Shown: positions 1-12,158 of the stretch, piece by piece
How positions within the stretch are numbered: the stretch's first letter is position 1
Layout of the letters: each line of letters begins with the position of its first letter
From: Echiichthys vipera
Lineage: Eukaryota > Chordata > Actinopteri > Perciformes > Trachinidae
Reading direction: 5' to 3'
Length of the DNA: 64,000 nt
Assembly: GCA_963691815.1 (NCBI GenBank)
Contig: OY829654.1
Location: forward strand, 25,000,771 to 25,064,770
Notes under the pieces: model-generated
What the model was told of the DNA's origin: nothing
Seen by the model: the letters and a program-made list of their open reading frames with translations, nothing else
Databases searched by the model: none
Program-made: the position numbers and the translations under genes

Positions 1-3000
1 CCTTCTTGGTATATGAAAAAGAAAAAGATCCGTACTGACTCCATTGAAAAGCTCCATGATAAAAAGGAGGAACTTAAGCCACAGGACCAAGAGCGACAAG
101 ACCTGTTTGCCTCTCGCTTCCTGCATAGCTCAATCTTCGAACAGGATTCCCGACGTTTGCAGCATCTTGGACGAAAAGACCAAGATTTAGAAACTGCAGT
201 TGGCAGGCCTTTTGCTAAGCCAGGTGCTATTGAGGCACAGCCTGAATCTGGAGTAGGTGACATGTCTCAAGTGCCCATAGTGCTTTTCCATAGTCGATTT
301 TTGGAGCTTCAACAACAAAAGGACAAGGACCATCTCCTACCTGACACTGAGAATGATTCAATAGTTATGGAGATTAAAAGAGATGAAGTGCAGAATTGTG
401 ATAATGTGCTGTCTGATAAGGAATCTGAGCCATTGCTGAAGGTCGATGATAAATCAGCCAGCTCCCCAATAACCTTGTTAGTGTCACCATTTGTTCCTTC
501 CCCAAAAGAAATGTCTTCACCTGAAAAGAGAGAAATTTTAGTTCCATCCTCAGATCAACCTGTGTCACTTGTCCAAGAAGAAAAAGTAGAGCCAGTCCTT
601 GAGGTATCTCCATCTCATTCTGTTCCTATGGAAGACTTCAAACCAGTTGCTCCTAAACTAACCATTACCCCTCCATTCGTCCTTTTGGGACTAGAAAATC
701 AAATGGAAACAAAAGTAGAGTTAAATGAACCCAAAGAAAAACCAGATAGTTTTGCAGTGGGACGTAGTTCTCTTGCAGAAGATAAGCCCCAAACTCCTGG
801 TGCTTCCCTAAGTAGTTTTGAGAAAGAGACTGCAGAATTCACTAATTCTGACTGTCCAAAGATTGAAGAAAAATATGAAATCATTAAGACAGGACCTAAA
901 ATAGAATATCAGGAAGCAAAACACTTTGAGGATAGTGAGGCATGTATGCCAGAGCTCGAAGCTGAAATTAAACCACTACCAAACCGTAGACAGCCCAAGA
1001 GTAAAAGGGCGAAACAACTACCAGTATTACGTACTTCACAACCTTCCCAAATTGTTGCCACTGAGAAACCTGCAACACGAAAGAGTGAACGGATTGACAG
1101 AGAGAAACTGAAAAGGGCCTCATCTCCTCGGGCAGAAGTACCAAACGCATCAATTGAGTCCAAGTCACCAAGTCATGTATCAGATTCTGAGCAAAACCTT
1201 GAGTTGAACAATGGCAGAACACGTCGCAGGAATATAAAATCAGCCTATGCATCGCTACAAGAAGACGATCAAGCTAGCAAAGAAGTGGTTGAGTTACCCC
1301 GCTCTATGCGCAAACGTGGTGCTGATAAAGAACCAGTACAGCAAGAGGTTTCAATGCCGCCTACCAATACAAGACGAGGACGTCCACCTAAAAGAGGCCT
1401 CAAACGAGGTGAAGATGTATCACCAGTCAAACGGGATCAGCAGAAAATGATGGAAGAAGACACAGAGGGCAAAGAGACCTCCACCACTTTAGAGGTTGTG
1501 AAAGCCTCTGAAGGATGGCGTTCACCCCGGACCCAGAAAGTGCAAACACAAGTGACTTCTTCTGCTTCAGTCAACAAGAAAGGAGGCGGAATAGACAAAC
1601 AGTCTGTGAGCAGTGTATTGCTAGCTGAACAAGCTGATATGGCAAGTAATGATGAGTCAGAACCTAATCCTAAAGCTGTTTCTGAACTATTTGTGAATCT
1701 ATCTGGAAAGGCGGAAAACACAAGTTCACCAGTGCACAGAATGGATAAAGACTCTGATTCTGGCAGAAAGACATCTGATGGGGATATTGAAAAGGTAGAC
1801 ATCAGCTCCTCTGAGAGGAAACACCAGCCTGAAAAGACTGCTAAAATGAAAATACCAAGGCTGAAAAGAAATATCAAGCAGGTTACTGATGAAAAATCAC
1901 ACAGCTTAAAAAATCTCGAGATCCGTGTAAGTGTTGATGATGTGAAAGGTTTACTTCGCTCAGACAATATGCCCGATTCGTTTAAAGCTCACACTATTAC
2001 AAAAACCAAGACGGTAGTGAAAGAGAATGAGGAAACAAAGATCATATGCTTTCCTAAAGAATCAAAAGAACTTGACGCAGAGGAACAGGAAGACACCCTA
2101 TCAGAACCTGAACTTCCTTCTGATCCAGCGGCTCTCTTAGCACGGCAGATGGAACTAGAGCAGGCAGTTGAAAATATTGCCAATCTTACAGTTGAGCGAC
2201 CTCCTCGGCCATATAAGGAACCACCTCCAGAGCAACCAACAGTATTGCCTCCTGTCATAGTAGAGCCAGAGGCTGAGGTTGAGGAGAAGAGAGCTAATCC
2301 TGCAAGTGAAACTGAACTTGCAGCCGCTATTGATTCCATTACAGCTGAAGAAGCTGATGCGGATGGTTTTACAGCTCCTCCTACGTACACTGCTCTTATT
2401 CCTACCCCTGATTCCTTGGCATCCCCCTCCTCCAATGAGATTATGGAGCCTGAAACTCACATGGTGATCAACAGTATTCTTGCTGCAGACTCAGATGATG
2501 GTCCTCTGACACCCAGTCCAAAGGCACTAGTGGCAGAGTCTAAGGCAGTTGAGGATACCCCCCTTCTTGAAACACCCAAGAAACCAGGTAGAGTTAGGGC
2601 CAAAACCCTGAAGAAGTCGAGAAGCCGTAAAGGTGCAGCTAATAAGAAAGGGGATATTACTGAAGAGGTTTCACATCCAGAACCCTCTCCAGTCAAGTTG
2701 CCGGAGTCTATTCCAGAAGACCCAGAAACCATCAATTCAAAAGCAGTCACTGTTACAGCTGGGGCAACTGCAGCAGCATCTGTGGTCACTGCGGTTGCAA
2801 CTTGTAGGCGTGATGTTACAAGTTCTATAACTGTGGAAACGCCCAAAGAGGCAGAACAGCCTGAAGTCGAACAGCCTGTACCCAAAGAATCTGCCTTTCA
2901 TTCAGGCACAAGCAACATATCCAGTAGCAAAAAGCATCCCCAAGCAGAAAAGCCATCTACCCCTACTCTTGCCTCTGCCCGTCCACAACCTGTATCCCAG

Positions 3001-5214
3001 TTCAATTTACCCCTTCTGCGGCCTGCAAAAATGCCACTTTCACCAGACTGGCCTCCTAGAACCGAAGAAAGTAGAATCTATGTTGCTCCTTCATGTCATG
3101 TTACAGCTGTGACCCCTTCTCCACCAGCATCAACTGCTCTTGGAACACCTTCAACAAATCCCCCAATGCCCCCTGACACCAAGGCCTCGGATATTGACCC
3201 TAGTTCCAGTACCTTAAGAAAAATCTTAATGGAACCTAAATATGTGACTGCATCAAACAGCAATTCTATACCTACCGCTATGGTGACATCTGCATTGTCG
3301 GATTCTTCACGGATGTCAGAGAATGAGAGCCCCTCTGATACAGTGGGTTCAAGACAGTTACATCATGAAGAGAGACCAACTTTACCTACGCAGCCCATAC
3401 ACCACAAACCCTTTCCACTGACAGAGTCCCAGCAAAACTATGGAGAGAAGATCCAGCATACAGTTATTTCTCCTGCTACCTCAGTAATAAGCAGAATCCC
3501 AATGCCTTATGATACAGAGGAAACTCCACGAATTTCCCTGAGCAACCGAAGCAGCGGCCTGTCTATACCCAAGCAAAAATTTAGAACAAACTCTAATGAG
3601 AATAATCGCTACCATGGCATGGATATAGTAGAAGATGGGACTAGAGGAAGGTCCGTTGTTGAGACCACTCCCTACAGTACAGGCTCCAGTCCTGGCCTAA
3701 GGGTGAATACATCAGAGGGTGTTGTTGTTTTGAGTTATTCAGGTCAGAAAACTGAGGGACCTCACAGGATGAGAGCCAAAATTAGCCAAATTCCTCAAGC
3801 CAGTACTGGTGATATAGAGTTTCAGCAATCTGTGTCTAAAACTTCAATAAAGCAAGACCTATTAATGACATCATCCCAGTCGTCTACCCCGAAAGTAGCC
3901 CCAGCTCCCACAGCTTATGGGCACACAGGGGTTCTCTTGACAGGCCAGTCTTATAACTCTCAACCTGTCATTTCCAGTACGAAGCACGAGAGTCTTGGGT
4001 GTGACAAATCTGATGCCCCATATCACACAGCATCCCAAGGAGGGGTTGTAAAGATGTACCAACAGCCAGTTAGTTCTCCTCAAGTCTTGATGTACAACCA
4101 AGCTGTGATACAGCAGCACCATGACCAGAGAGGGCTTGGGTCTGAACCTCTGCCGAAAAAGAAGGACATTGGCAAAGCTATTCAGCAGTCTAACCTAAGC
4201 CCAGTCATGAGTCCACACCATCCATCACTATCTGGAACCTGCATGAGCCCCAGCCCTAGCATCCCAAATGATCGGTCAGCTCTACACCTCAAGCAAGATC
4301 CCCAGTCCCCACGAACAGCTGTCCACTCCCCTTCACAATTTGTCAAAGCCTGTCCTCCAAACAGCTCTCCCAGAGGGACTTCTGTCGTTCTCAGTCATGG
4401 TATGCCACCAATGTCTACATATCATTCTAGTATGCATCACCCGCACTCAGAACAGTCCTCTGTCATAATTCAACCTCACAGTGTCACTCAAGCGATTGCT
4501 CACAAAGCCAGGATGAACACCCCACCAATGTCTGCGATAAACTACGGAAGGCGAAGTGATTCCCTGTCTTCTTCCCACCCAGGGCCTCCACAGCACTCAA
4601 ACACACCACAACCTAATGTAATCCGAGATTTGGTACTGCAGTCTCATTCAAGTCCCCAGGGGTCAGCATCAGGTGTCGGTGGGGGCAGCAGTGTAAGTGA
4701 AGAAGACCCCAGACACTTTAGGCCTTCCGTGCCCCAGCGCCAATCAGATGTAATGATGATTCACGGTGATCATAGAGGGCTCCACCCAAGCATGCGCATG
4801 GACCAGTACAGAGACATGCACCAGCGCATCCTCATGCACCAGCAACTGGGAGAGCAGGCCACCGTAGAAGCAAGACAGTTGCGCACCTCAGAGACTGGGA
4901 TGTCATCAAGCAACATGTCTGGTCCTTCAAAGATTCCTTTAGTGGGGAAGAGCATTGACCTCTCTGCAAAAGAATCTCTCAAACCATTAGAAGGAAAGCT
5001 GATACATCCACCCTCCAATGAAAGTAGAATCAGGGGAGTTCATGCCTCTTCTCCTGTCCTGGTGTCTTCTCACGCACATGGGGTTCAGCTGATGCATCCA
5101 GGAGGGGCAGGCTCCTTTCCAGTTTATCGGGACATGCAAGTCTTTCCATCCCAGTTTCCAGGAAATCCTTCATCGGGTCACAACCTGGCTAACCAAGGCA
5201 TCACATCTTTACAG
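1..5214 (+). CDS. spen: spen giant exon (partial at 5' end)
   Basis: The frame is open from base 1 (codons start at base 1) to the splice donor at 5215; the last codon is CAG at 5212-5214 (phase 0). The segment encodes 1738 residues, mostly disordered and charged, then Ser/Pro/His-rich. Conserved islands include a basic, AT-hook-like stretch near 1370-1400, a helical ARQMELEQAVENIANL segment around 2140-2185, and the RBPJ-interaction block at 3694-3840. Reading past the donor adds 26 hydrophobic residues and a stop at 5293-5295. That is intron sequence, so the open frame to 5295 is not the real exon end. Confidence 0.95.
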
Positions 5215-6532
5215 GTCACTTTTTATGCTTTTGTCATCTTTGTTGTTATTTCAGCAATTTGTTATGCATCTTGTATAGTTGTATTTTATAGATGATATTC
5301 ATATATACACATGGCAAATATGCATAACTCTATTAATGTGCTATGTGTATCTTTAACCAGGTTCCTCCAGAGCCCGAGCTGGGTCACAGGGGTAAAATGC
5401 CTCAGTCACACGGGGGAGGAAGCGATTCCAAGCCTGAGAGTTCCCATCTTCGCCATGCTACCTCTACGGACCTCTCACATATTTCACGAATATCACAGGA
5501 TACAGTCTCCCCCTCATACCAGTCCCCCATGACGTCCCCTATGAGTCTTACTCACAAGCCAGATCTATCCCTACAGAAAGGCCCTCCAGCCTTCCTGTCA
5601 TCACCTCCGCCAGCAGTACCCCCATCGAGTTCTCTGCATCAACGGCCTGATGCAAAGCTGGAACATTCGGAAAATCGTTCTGTTGACATGGTGCAGCTTT
5701 TGACGGTAGGAAGACAGATTGACCAGCAATGTCATCATACCAAAGAGGTAAATAAATGTTTAAAAAAACATTTTCTGTGTTTGTTGTACAGAAATATCCT
5801 ATTGTATGGCAAGGCCTTTTGGCATTGAAGAACGACCAGGCTGCTGTCCAGCTGCACTTTATTTCTGGCAACACCGTACTGGCCCATCGCTCCCTGCCGC
5901 CCACAGAAGGAGGTCCTCTTCTCCGTATTGTCCAGAGGATGAGGCTTGAGGCTTCCCAGTTGGACAGTGTGGCACGCAGAATGACTGTGAGTGTTTTGTT
6001 TTTCAGTTTTTCTAAGAACCAGGTTATAACGTTCTTGCAAATTCTTGGATTTTTACCAATGACCCGATTAACACTCTAATTTACATTTATGATAAAGCCT
6101 TATCATTCATGGCAGGTGGAGAACGACTACTGTTTGCTACTGGCTCTACCCTGTGGTCGAGACCAAGAAGATGTCCTTGGTCAAACCCAAGCCTTGAAAA
6201 GCGGTTTCATCACCTACCTGCAAGCCAAACAAGCAGCTGGCATTATCAACGTGCCCAACCCTGGCTCTAATCAGGTCTGTGTTCATTCAAACTTTTTGTC
6301 TTCTGCCTTTCTTTTTAAATTGTACCTGTGCTTCACAATGAAATATCATAAAGATTTGGTTCCAACTCTCACCGTATTATTTTCATCTTCTGATCCACAG
6401 CCAGCTTACGTGGTGCAGATTTTCCCACCGTGTGAATTCTCGGAGAGCCATCTTTCGCGCCTGGCCCCGGACCTTCTCAACAGCATCTCCAGCATTTCCC
6501 CACACCTCATGATTGTCATTGCCTCTGTTTAA
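1..6532 (+). CDS. spen: spen, Msx2-interacting protein / SHARP homolog, C-terminal 2014 residues (5' end outside window)
   Basis: SPEN is a large nuclear corepressor. It binds RNA through N-terminal RRMs (outside this window), binds RBPJ and nuclear receptors in its middle part, and recruits SMRT/NCoR-HDAC complexes through the C-terminal SPOC domain. Five exon segments are visible: 1-5214, 5361-5705, 5792-5986, 6116-6274 and 6401-6532. All introns are phase 0 and GT-AG. Matches to remembered human SPEN include the LFASRFLHSSIFEQDS block near the start, TRKSERIDREKLKR, GRTRRRN, PRRGRPPK-like AT-hook motifs, the TKASDIDPSSSTLRKIL block, the RBPJ-binding block around GLRVNTSEGVVVLSYSGQKT, and the SPOC domain ending IVIASV. 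The giant exon has no frameshift or internal stop. Low-complexity Ser/Pro/Thr-rich linkers separate the conserved blocks, as in other SPEN proteins. Identification is by motif memory; no alignment was run. Confidence 0.96.
3694..3840 (+). other. spen: RBPJ (CSL)-interaction block of spen
   Basis: The translation contains GLRVNTSEGVVVLSYSGQKT followed by KISQIPQAS and DIEFQQSVSK. This matches the segment of human SHARP that binds RBPJ/CSL and makes SPEN the Notch-pathway corepressor. It is the best-conserved stretch of the giant exon by eye and lies between low-complexity linkers. The function is transferred from the human family member. Confidence 0.85.
5361..5705 (+). CDS. spen: spen exon (Ser/Pro-rich linker to start of SPOC domain)
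   Basis: The acceptor is CTTTAACCAG before 5361 and the donor is GTAGGA at 5706. Both ends are phase 0 and the exon is 345 nt. It encodes a Pro/Ser/His-rich linker and ends in VDMVQLLT, which joins KYPIVWQG in the next exon as human SPEN joins VDMVQLLK to KYPIVWQG. A stronger-looking donor (GAG/GTAAAT at 5748) would leave an intron of only 44 nt and add 14 residues inside the SPOC N-terminus, so 5705 is preferred. Confidence 0.88.
5792..5986 (+). CDS. spen: spen exon, SPOC domain part 1
   Basis: The exon starts after TTGTTGTACAG and ends before GTGAGT; it is 195 nt, phase 0. It encodes KYPIVWQGLLALKNDQAAVQ, then HFISGN and LAHRSLP, up to ARRMT. This is the first half of the SPOC beta-barrel that binds phosphorylated SMRT/NCoR tails. 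By eye it is nearly identical to mammalian SPEN. Confidence 0.95.
6116..6274 (+). CDS. spen: spen exon, SPOC domain part 2
   Basis: The exon runs from the acceptor CATGGCAG to the donor GTCTGT at 6275; it is 159 nt, phase 0. It encodes VENDYCLLLALPCGRDQEDV, then FITYLQAKQAAGIINVPNPG ending in SNQ. The CGRDQEDV and YLQAKQAAGIINVP segments are SPEN-specific SPOC signatures. Confidence 0.95.
6401..6532 (+). CDS. spen: spen last coding exon, SPOC C-terminus and stop
   Basis: The exon starts after TGATCCACAG and the stop TAA is at 6530-6532. It encodes PAYVVQIFPPCEFSESHLSR, then LAPDLLNSIS and the terminal LMIVIASV. The C-terminus equals that of human SPEN, so the protein end is secure. Confidence 0.96.
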   Translation, partial: PAYVVQIFPPCEFSESHLSRLAPDLLNSISSISPHLMIVIASV

Positions 6533-8375
6533 TTACCTCCATTTTTTCCTGAACGATGCCAACATCAGCCCTTTTGGACTTGTCCATTTTTTAAAACTGG
6601 AATTGCCTCATATTTATATGAGTTAGATTTTTTTTTTTTTAATTTAGCATGCACTCACCTTTTCTCCTTCACTCACCAAGTCCTTAAGTCACTCAATGAC
6701 ATCGAATCCAAAAACTATACCTTCACAGAGAGGATCTGAAGGGTCAAATGGGGGTTTTTGATGATCATTTCTGACTTCTCATTTCATTTTTTGCCATTTT
6801 CGGAGGTGTTGTGCATAGCCTTTTCTAATTCATAGCACCCACGAAGCTATGGATTGAGACCTTCCTATGGGATATTTTTTACCTTCATAAAAATGATTGT
6901 GATTTTTTTTTTAAAAGACAAACGACATGAGAAGTCATTGCACTATGTCAAGGAAAATATTGTGAACTCTGTACAGATTTGAGTATAAAATGATACGTGT
7001 TCTCGGGATCAGTCATGCTTGTGCAAGATAAAATGAAAATTATCAAGAATCATTTCAGCCTGATCAATCATACTGCTTTCGCTCCTTCACCATCAGCCAA
7101 CTTCTACATCATTTCCGGATTCAACTCTCCATCCCGAAGTGTTCCTTGCCCCAGGAACTCGTGAGGGGACGTTTAGAGTTGTAAAAGTTTACACTCAATG
7201 CCTCAACAGGGGACTATAAAGAATATTTAATTTGTTTACTTTTGTTTGCATCTTCTTTAAGCCTAAGGGTATTGTGGACAATTGTGAAACTGTAAATACT
7301 ATACATATTTAAAGACTGAAGCTACGTGGAGAGACCAAGTGAATTATTTTACGTGACAGATCATCTGATGTTTTCTTTCTTTCTTTCTTTCTTTGGGCTG
7401 GGGCAAGAAGGGGAACGGTGGGAAGGATCTGTACAGGATCCAGGAGTGATATTCATGAAAAAAATATTTTTAAAGTTGATTCTGTGCCAAAACGTCTTTT
7501 GCAAATGCTCAACACACGCGATGTATCTAAAACAAAAAAAGTGATCAGAACCTATTTTCATATGTGACTTTGTATTTTGCCACTCAGAGGGCAGACTTGA
7601 TTCCTTTTTTTTTTTTTTGGTATTGGTCATCAACCCAACTCTGTTACTACAATGCTTTTTACATTACGAAGTTGTATCCTCATTTTGAAGGAACCATTGT
7701 ATTGTAGGAGATGCATTTCTGTTTGTATTCCTGTTCTCCCTGATGTGGTCCTTTACTGCCCCCTGCTGACTGAAAATCATCCTTTCACCTATATAAAGGA
7801 CTGAATCCTGAGGTCATTTAAGCCGTGACTTCATGACAGATGTGCTATAGCATGCTTTATTTTCAAATCTAAAATCATAAAGGCAAAGAATGTGACTTGA
7901 ACTTGACATCATGCCGCTAATGGATGTGTTGATCGCCTGTCTCCATCCCTCTTCTTAACTGTCTCCTTGAGCCAAGCTGTAAATACTGATGTCCTTAATC
8001 TGTGCTCTTGTGTATTTTCCCCCTTTATAATTGTCTTTCTGCAGGGCCCTTATTTTTGTTTTGTGCAACAAAACACAGCAGTCTGACAGATAGGAGATGA
8101 GGTGTGTGTGAAACCGATGCTGAAAGTAAAACCACGCTTGTCAGTTTTGTGGTGTAAATATTTCTATGACTGCAAGCTGAATACTCTCATGGTTATGTTG
8201 AAGGCACTTATAATTTTTTATAAACAAATGAGAAGAAAATCCAGAAAAAAAACAAACTTAAAACGGTGATTAATATGAAAACTGTCTTTTGATCAATCTT
8301 CATTTTGAGTGTATTTTGCTGTTCCTCCATGAGGACATTTTAAACTGTAAAATAAATGGTTGTTTAACTTGCTTC
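6533..8375 (+). other. spen: probable spen 3'UTR
   Basis: This is AT-rich, non-coding sequence directly after the spen stop. The first canonical AATAAA in sense is at 8351-8356, followed by a GTTGTTT-rich stretch, so the transcript probably ends near 8370-8380. It contains poly-T runs at about 6630 and 7600 and a TTTC microsatellite near 7375. No open frame here resembles a protein. The exact end is inferred from the poly(A) signal only. Confidence 0.6.
8351..8356 (+). terminator. candidate spen polyadenylation signal AATAAA
   Basis: It is a canonical hexamer about 1.8 kb after the spen stop and the first one I see in sense orientation in that interval. A T/G-rich downstream element follows. 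Confidence 0.5.
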
Positions 8376-10340
8376 TGAAGATCATTAAATGGTCCGTCAC
8401 TCATGGTTTGTATTTTTGTGACTGAAGTTATTTTGATGCGCTGACCGGTGAAGAAAGATTTATTCAGAACTGTTGCATTGCTGTAAGGTAAAATCTGCAA
8501 ACTAATCTGTAATCTCCGAGTCGTGTGCCTCTGCAACATGCTGCAATAGTTTAAATAGTGGAAATACACTGATATGTGAGCAAAATCACTGCTGCACTCC
8601 ATTCAGCAGTCAGAAGATGTCAGTATCTGCTTATTGCTGAGGTACGAGTTGTGACACAGCTTCATGGAGTGAATCAGGAGCCACAAAAGTAAGTTGTCAT
8701 TTCAATTTACCGTGAAAATAATTTGTTTTTTTTAAATTTGGGTTGCCCTTTGATAATGTGCACTCTTGGGAGCAGAGAACATTCGCTTAGGCCTTTAAAA
8801 AATTCCTCTAAGCAAGTAAGAAATCTGACTGACTCTTTGTGTCTGCAGCCAGCATGACCTAGGTTTGATTCTGGTGTGCCACAGAGGGAACGGTGGGGGA
8901 TCCTGTATGCATAAATAAGTCTGTCTTGGTCAGAGAAGATTCTACTTTAAGTAAGTGCATGGGTTTGCTGAGTCACTGCATCAGTGCTGTAATGCGTATT
9001 GAGAATGCATACTCAGGTCACTTCGCTTATATTAAATAATGATGGAACTATCATTACAAAACAGTACAATACCGTGCATATAAAAGTAACAGGTGTGAGG
9101 AAAATGAAACATTAAGAACATTTAGGGATTATCTCGCTACACACTTGAGTGCTGAGTCAGATATTTATAAAATGAAAATGACAATGTTGCTCAGTTTTTG
9201 GAGCAGTATTCATTCAAATGGCTATGGGACAAGACAAATGAGCACCATGGTTGTCAAAGCTGCAGACTCATCCCTGAGGGAAATAGCTCCATGGTTTGGG
9301 GAATTTTAGGACCGTGGTTTAAACATTAGGGTTTCCGGCTGCATCCGTCAAATTCAACAGTACACTAGCAGACAGTGGGAATTCAGTGGTGAATGGAATT
9401 TCTATTTAGGAACGACTGGTAGTTGAGCTGCAGGGTCTTTCTTTTATTTTTGGAGGTTTTCCTAAGGGAGCAATTAATTACAAATGCTGGCATCCTGCGA
9501 AGAGACACAAACCTACTGTACTGAGTTTATAATAAACTTTTTAATATTACATATCGAAATAGATTTATGAAAGAAAACAGTTGCCTATAATATATTATGG
9601 ACTGTTATTTTCCAGCTTCATCCCACAAGGCTGATACAGTGCCAGGTCAAGACTTCCCGTAAAGAAAGGATGACACTGAAGAACACCAGCTGCAGCAGCA
9701 TAAACTGCCTTTTGAGCAACCAAAGGAGGCCATACCCGTGCTTTACACATTTTCTCTGTCCTGTCATTATGCCTACATTAGAAAGAAAGGAGTGTGACCA
9801 TGCAGAAGAGGTGAGGCATAAGTGATTTATAGTTACCCGACAGGCCAAGACCTGGAATGTTAATTGCCCTGTTTGCAGCGTGAGAAGAAGCAGATCAGAT
9901 TGGGACAGTGAAAAATCAAGACAAGGGAGACTTCAGGAGAAAGTCAGGAGACTTCCCTGCACATTGTTCCCCCTCCTCCAGGCTCATAGTTCTTCTAAGA
10001 TTACAGGCCCTGCCGTTGAGCGATGAAGTGCAGCCGAGCAGGAGTCGTGTGCCATTGCCCATAAAGTAGACCTCATTCATATTTTTGAGCTGTTCTCCTC
10101 TTGAATTCTTTGCCACAGGATGACATTTTGAAAGCCCAATTTTAGCTCGAAAATGTAAAGAATGTTGGAAATTCAGAGGTTGGTTTTTCAGATGCTGATA
10201 AGTGCTTGTTTTCTTGTTTGTGCCCTTTTGGCATTGAGTTGCCTGCATTCCAGGCTGCTGTTTGGACAATCTGTCCTGACGTGAGAGCACAGAATAAAGC
10301 ACAAGAAAGGGACACTTTGATTAAAAAACAAAACTTCGCT
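8376..10340. other. intergenic, no gene recognised
   Basis: Only short open frames with no recognisable protein similarity occur on either strand. The base composition is AT-rich. I see no tRNA fold, no clear TIR element and no microsatellite longer than about 20 bp. It may hold regulatory elements for spen or epha2, but nothing in the bare sequence shows them. Confidence 0.4.
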
Positions 10341-10660
10341 GCATATGTCAAGGAGTTTGAATGAAGTTGTCCGTGATGCATCAACATAGTCACGTCAAGA
10401 GATTGATGTTGACACGCACACGCATGCAGACTGTTGTTTAGACATTCACCTATTATATTAATTAAATCATTAATAAGACCTGTCGAGAGAAACACAACGG
10501 AAGTTCAAAGGGATTTTAAACAAACTTCCGCACATGGTTGCCAGGCTGCTTTTTTTTTCTTAACCAGACACCTATGAAGGCCACAACCTTCATAACCAGA
10601 GGCACCGGTAATGTCACCTTTCAAAAAAGTCCTGAGGCGCTACACCCGACTTTTTCTTTT
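10341..10660. repeat. direct repeat copy A (partner at 14167-14490)
   Basis: This ~320-bp block recurs in the same orientation 3.8 kb downstream, with roughly 85-90% identity by eye. Shared landmarks in order are CGCATCAACAT/GATGCATCAACAT, TATTATATTAATTAAATCAT, GACCTGTCGAGAGAAACACA, ACGGAAGTTCAAAGGGAT, GGTTGCCAGGCTGCTTT, CCAGACACCTATGAAGGCC, CATAACCAGAGGCACCGGTA and AAGTCCTGAGGCGCT. Similarity stops abruptly on the left and fades about 20 nt after GAGGCGCT on the right. It contains a hairpin (TATGAAGG...CCTTCATA). The class is unknown: either an undetected interspersed repeat or a local duplication. Confidence 0.8.
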
Positions 10661-11505
10661 ATTGAGCTGTGAAACTTGAAATGATTCGGTTCACCTCTGC
10701 CTACAGTTGTGGGAGAACTTTGATGCATTAGTACTGGGATTTGTTAAACATTAAATTGATTGCAAATAGTTGATCGATAATTGCCTACTGTAATTTATGC
10801 AGGCTAAATGGGAATACACTGGGAAGAAATGAGGATTCTTTTTCTGTTTGACACTGAAAAAGACTTAGTGTCTAATTTGCAAAAAAATAAGAAATATACC
10901 AGTAATAGTTTTGGTAAAAAATCTAAACTTTTTATTTTAGTTTCATAAAACATGTTTTATTATTGGACGGACAAACTAGTATTGATGTGTTTCTCTCATT
11001 TATATTCTGATATAATTGAACTTATAATTCATTCTGATTGTTTTAGTTTCCCAAATGTAATGGCTCTGCTACTTTCAACGCATAACGCAGAACTTATACT
11101 GCACGGTTTATTACTCGTATTGTATATTATTACTATAGTATCATCTATGAGACGTTTATAGACCTTTGTCTTCTGCTTTCAGAGGGTTTGCTAAATGTTT
11201 GTTTATGCTAATTGTAGGTGTTTTGCGTGATCCTAAAAGGACATTATGGTCACTCATTCAAAAGACATTCATAAACCTGTTAGACTTGGTAATGGAGTTT
11301 GTTGAAATGAACACTATTTAACAAAAATGATAAATTGTGAACAGCACAAGAGAAATTAGAAAACCAGCTTAGCCTAATGTGCTGCAGATTTATAATGGGG
11401 CCCTCAAAACATAAGGATTTTGTTTAATAAGGTTCAGATATACAGACAAAAGGATACAAAAACAACTTTACAGGAGTTATCACTCTTAAAGTGCTGATGT
11501 CACAT
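10661..11505. other. AT-rich intergenic, no gene recognised
   Basis: I see no coding, RNA or TIR structure. A 69-residue open frame at 10952-11161 on the + strand has no recognisable homology and no transcription context. Confidence 0.35.
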
Positions 11506-12014
11506 CCAGTAATGGAAGAAGTACTCAGATCTTTGATTAAAGTAAAAGTATAAAAACAGTGTAAATACTGTTAGGAGTAAAAGTCCTGCATTAAAAATGA
11601 ACTTAAACTACAAAAGTGTAACAATACACTTAAAATACCAAAAACTAAAATAACTGGTTATGCAGAATAATCATATTATCGTATTAAAATTGTTGATTCA
11701 TTACTCTGTTCATCGTTTCAATGTTGCAGCTGGTCGAGGCGGAGCTTTTTTAATAGTTTTATATAATGCTGAGTAGTAGTATAACATAACATCATCTTTT
11801 TTTTAGTTGATTATATTTTGTTTTAATAATCTGAATCTGTAAAGCTGTCAGATGAAAGTAGTGCAGTAAAAAAGTACAATATTTACCTCTGAGATGCAGT
11901 GAAATACAAGTATAAAGTGACAGAAAATGGAAATACTAAAAAATTAAAAAAGTAAAGTATCTCTTAAGTGCTGTTGTTGAGGAAAATAAGTACTTAGTTA
12001 CTTTCCACCACCCA
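11506..12014. mobile_element. hAT-like non-autonomous element (teleost family)
   Basis: The left end CAGTAATGGAAGAAGTACTC and the right end GTTACTTTCCACCAC are inverted terminal repeats. The body is rich in AAGTA/TACTT motifs (AGTAAAAGTCCTGCATT, GTTGCAGCTGGTCGAGG, AAAGTACAATATTTACCTCT). I recognise this pattern as a very common teleost interspersed repeat. No transposase frame is present, so it is non-autonomous. A clean 8-bp target-site duplication was not seen, and the outermost bases at the right end look decayed. Confidence 0.65.
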
Positions 12015-12083
12015 TGCTAGCATCTGTTCACCTTCATTTTCCCAGTGAAATCTCTCTTTAATGTGTCTTTCATCTTTCTGTAA

Positions 12084-12158
12084 ATTCAATTCAATTCAAT
12101 TCAATTTTATTTATAGTGTCGAATCATAACAAAAGTTATCTCAGGACCCTTTACAGAG
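12084..12158 (-). mobile_element. older inverted LINE-like tail, left part (split by nested LINE)
   Basis: ATTCA units, then TTTTATTTATAGTGTCGAATC and a stretch ending CTCAGGACCCTTTACAGAG. On the minus strand this reads as a LINE-type 3' terminus with a TATAAATAAA motif followed by (TTGAA)n. The sequence resumes at 13617 after the nested element, so this is the left part of one interrupted copy. Confidence 0.6.
12150..12158 (+). repeat. target-site duplication, left copy (TTTACAGAG)
   Basis: TTTACAGAG lies immediately before the 5'-truncated LINE and is repeated at 13608-13616 immediately after its tail. The first three T's of the right copy could belong to the tail, so the duplication is 6-9 bp. 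Confidence 0.65.

Noticed and set aside
5215..5295. Hydrophobic C-terminal extension of the spen open frame
   Set aside because: It follows a GT donor that is spliced in phase to the next exon matching human SPEN; treated as intron, with retention listed only as a hypothesis.
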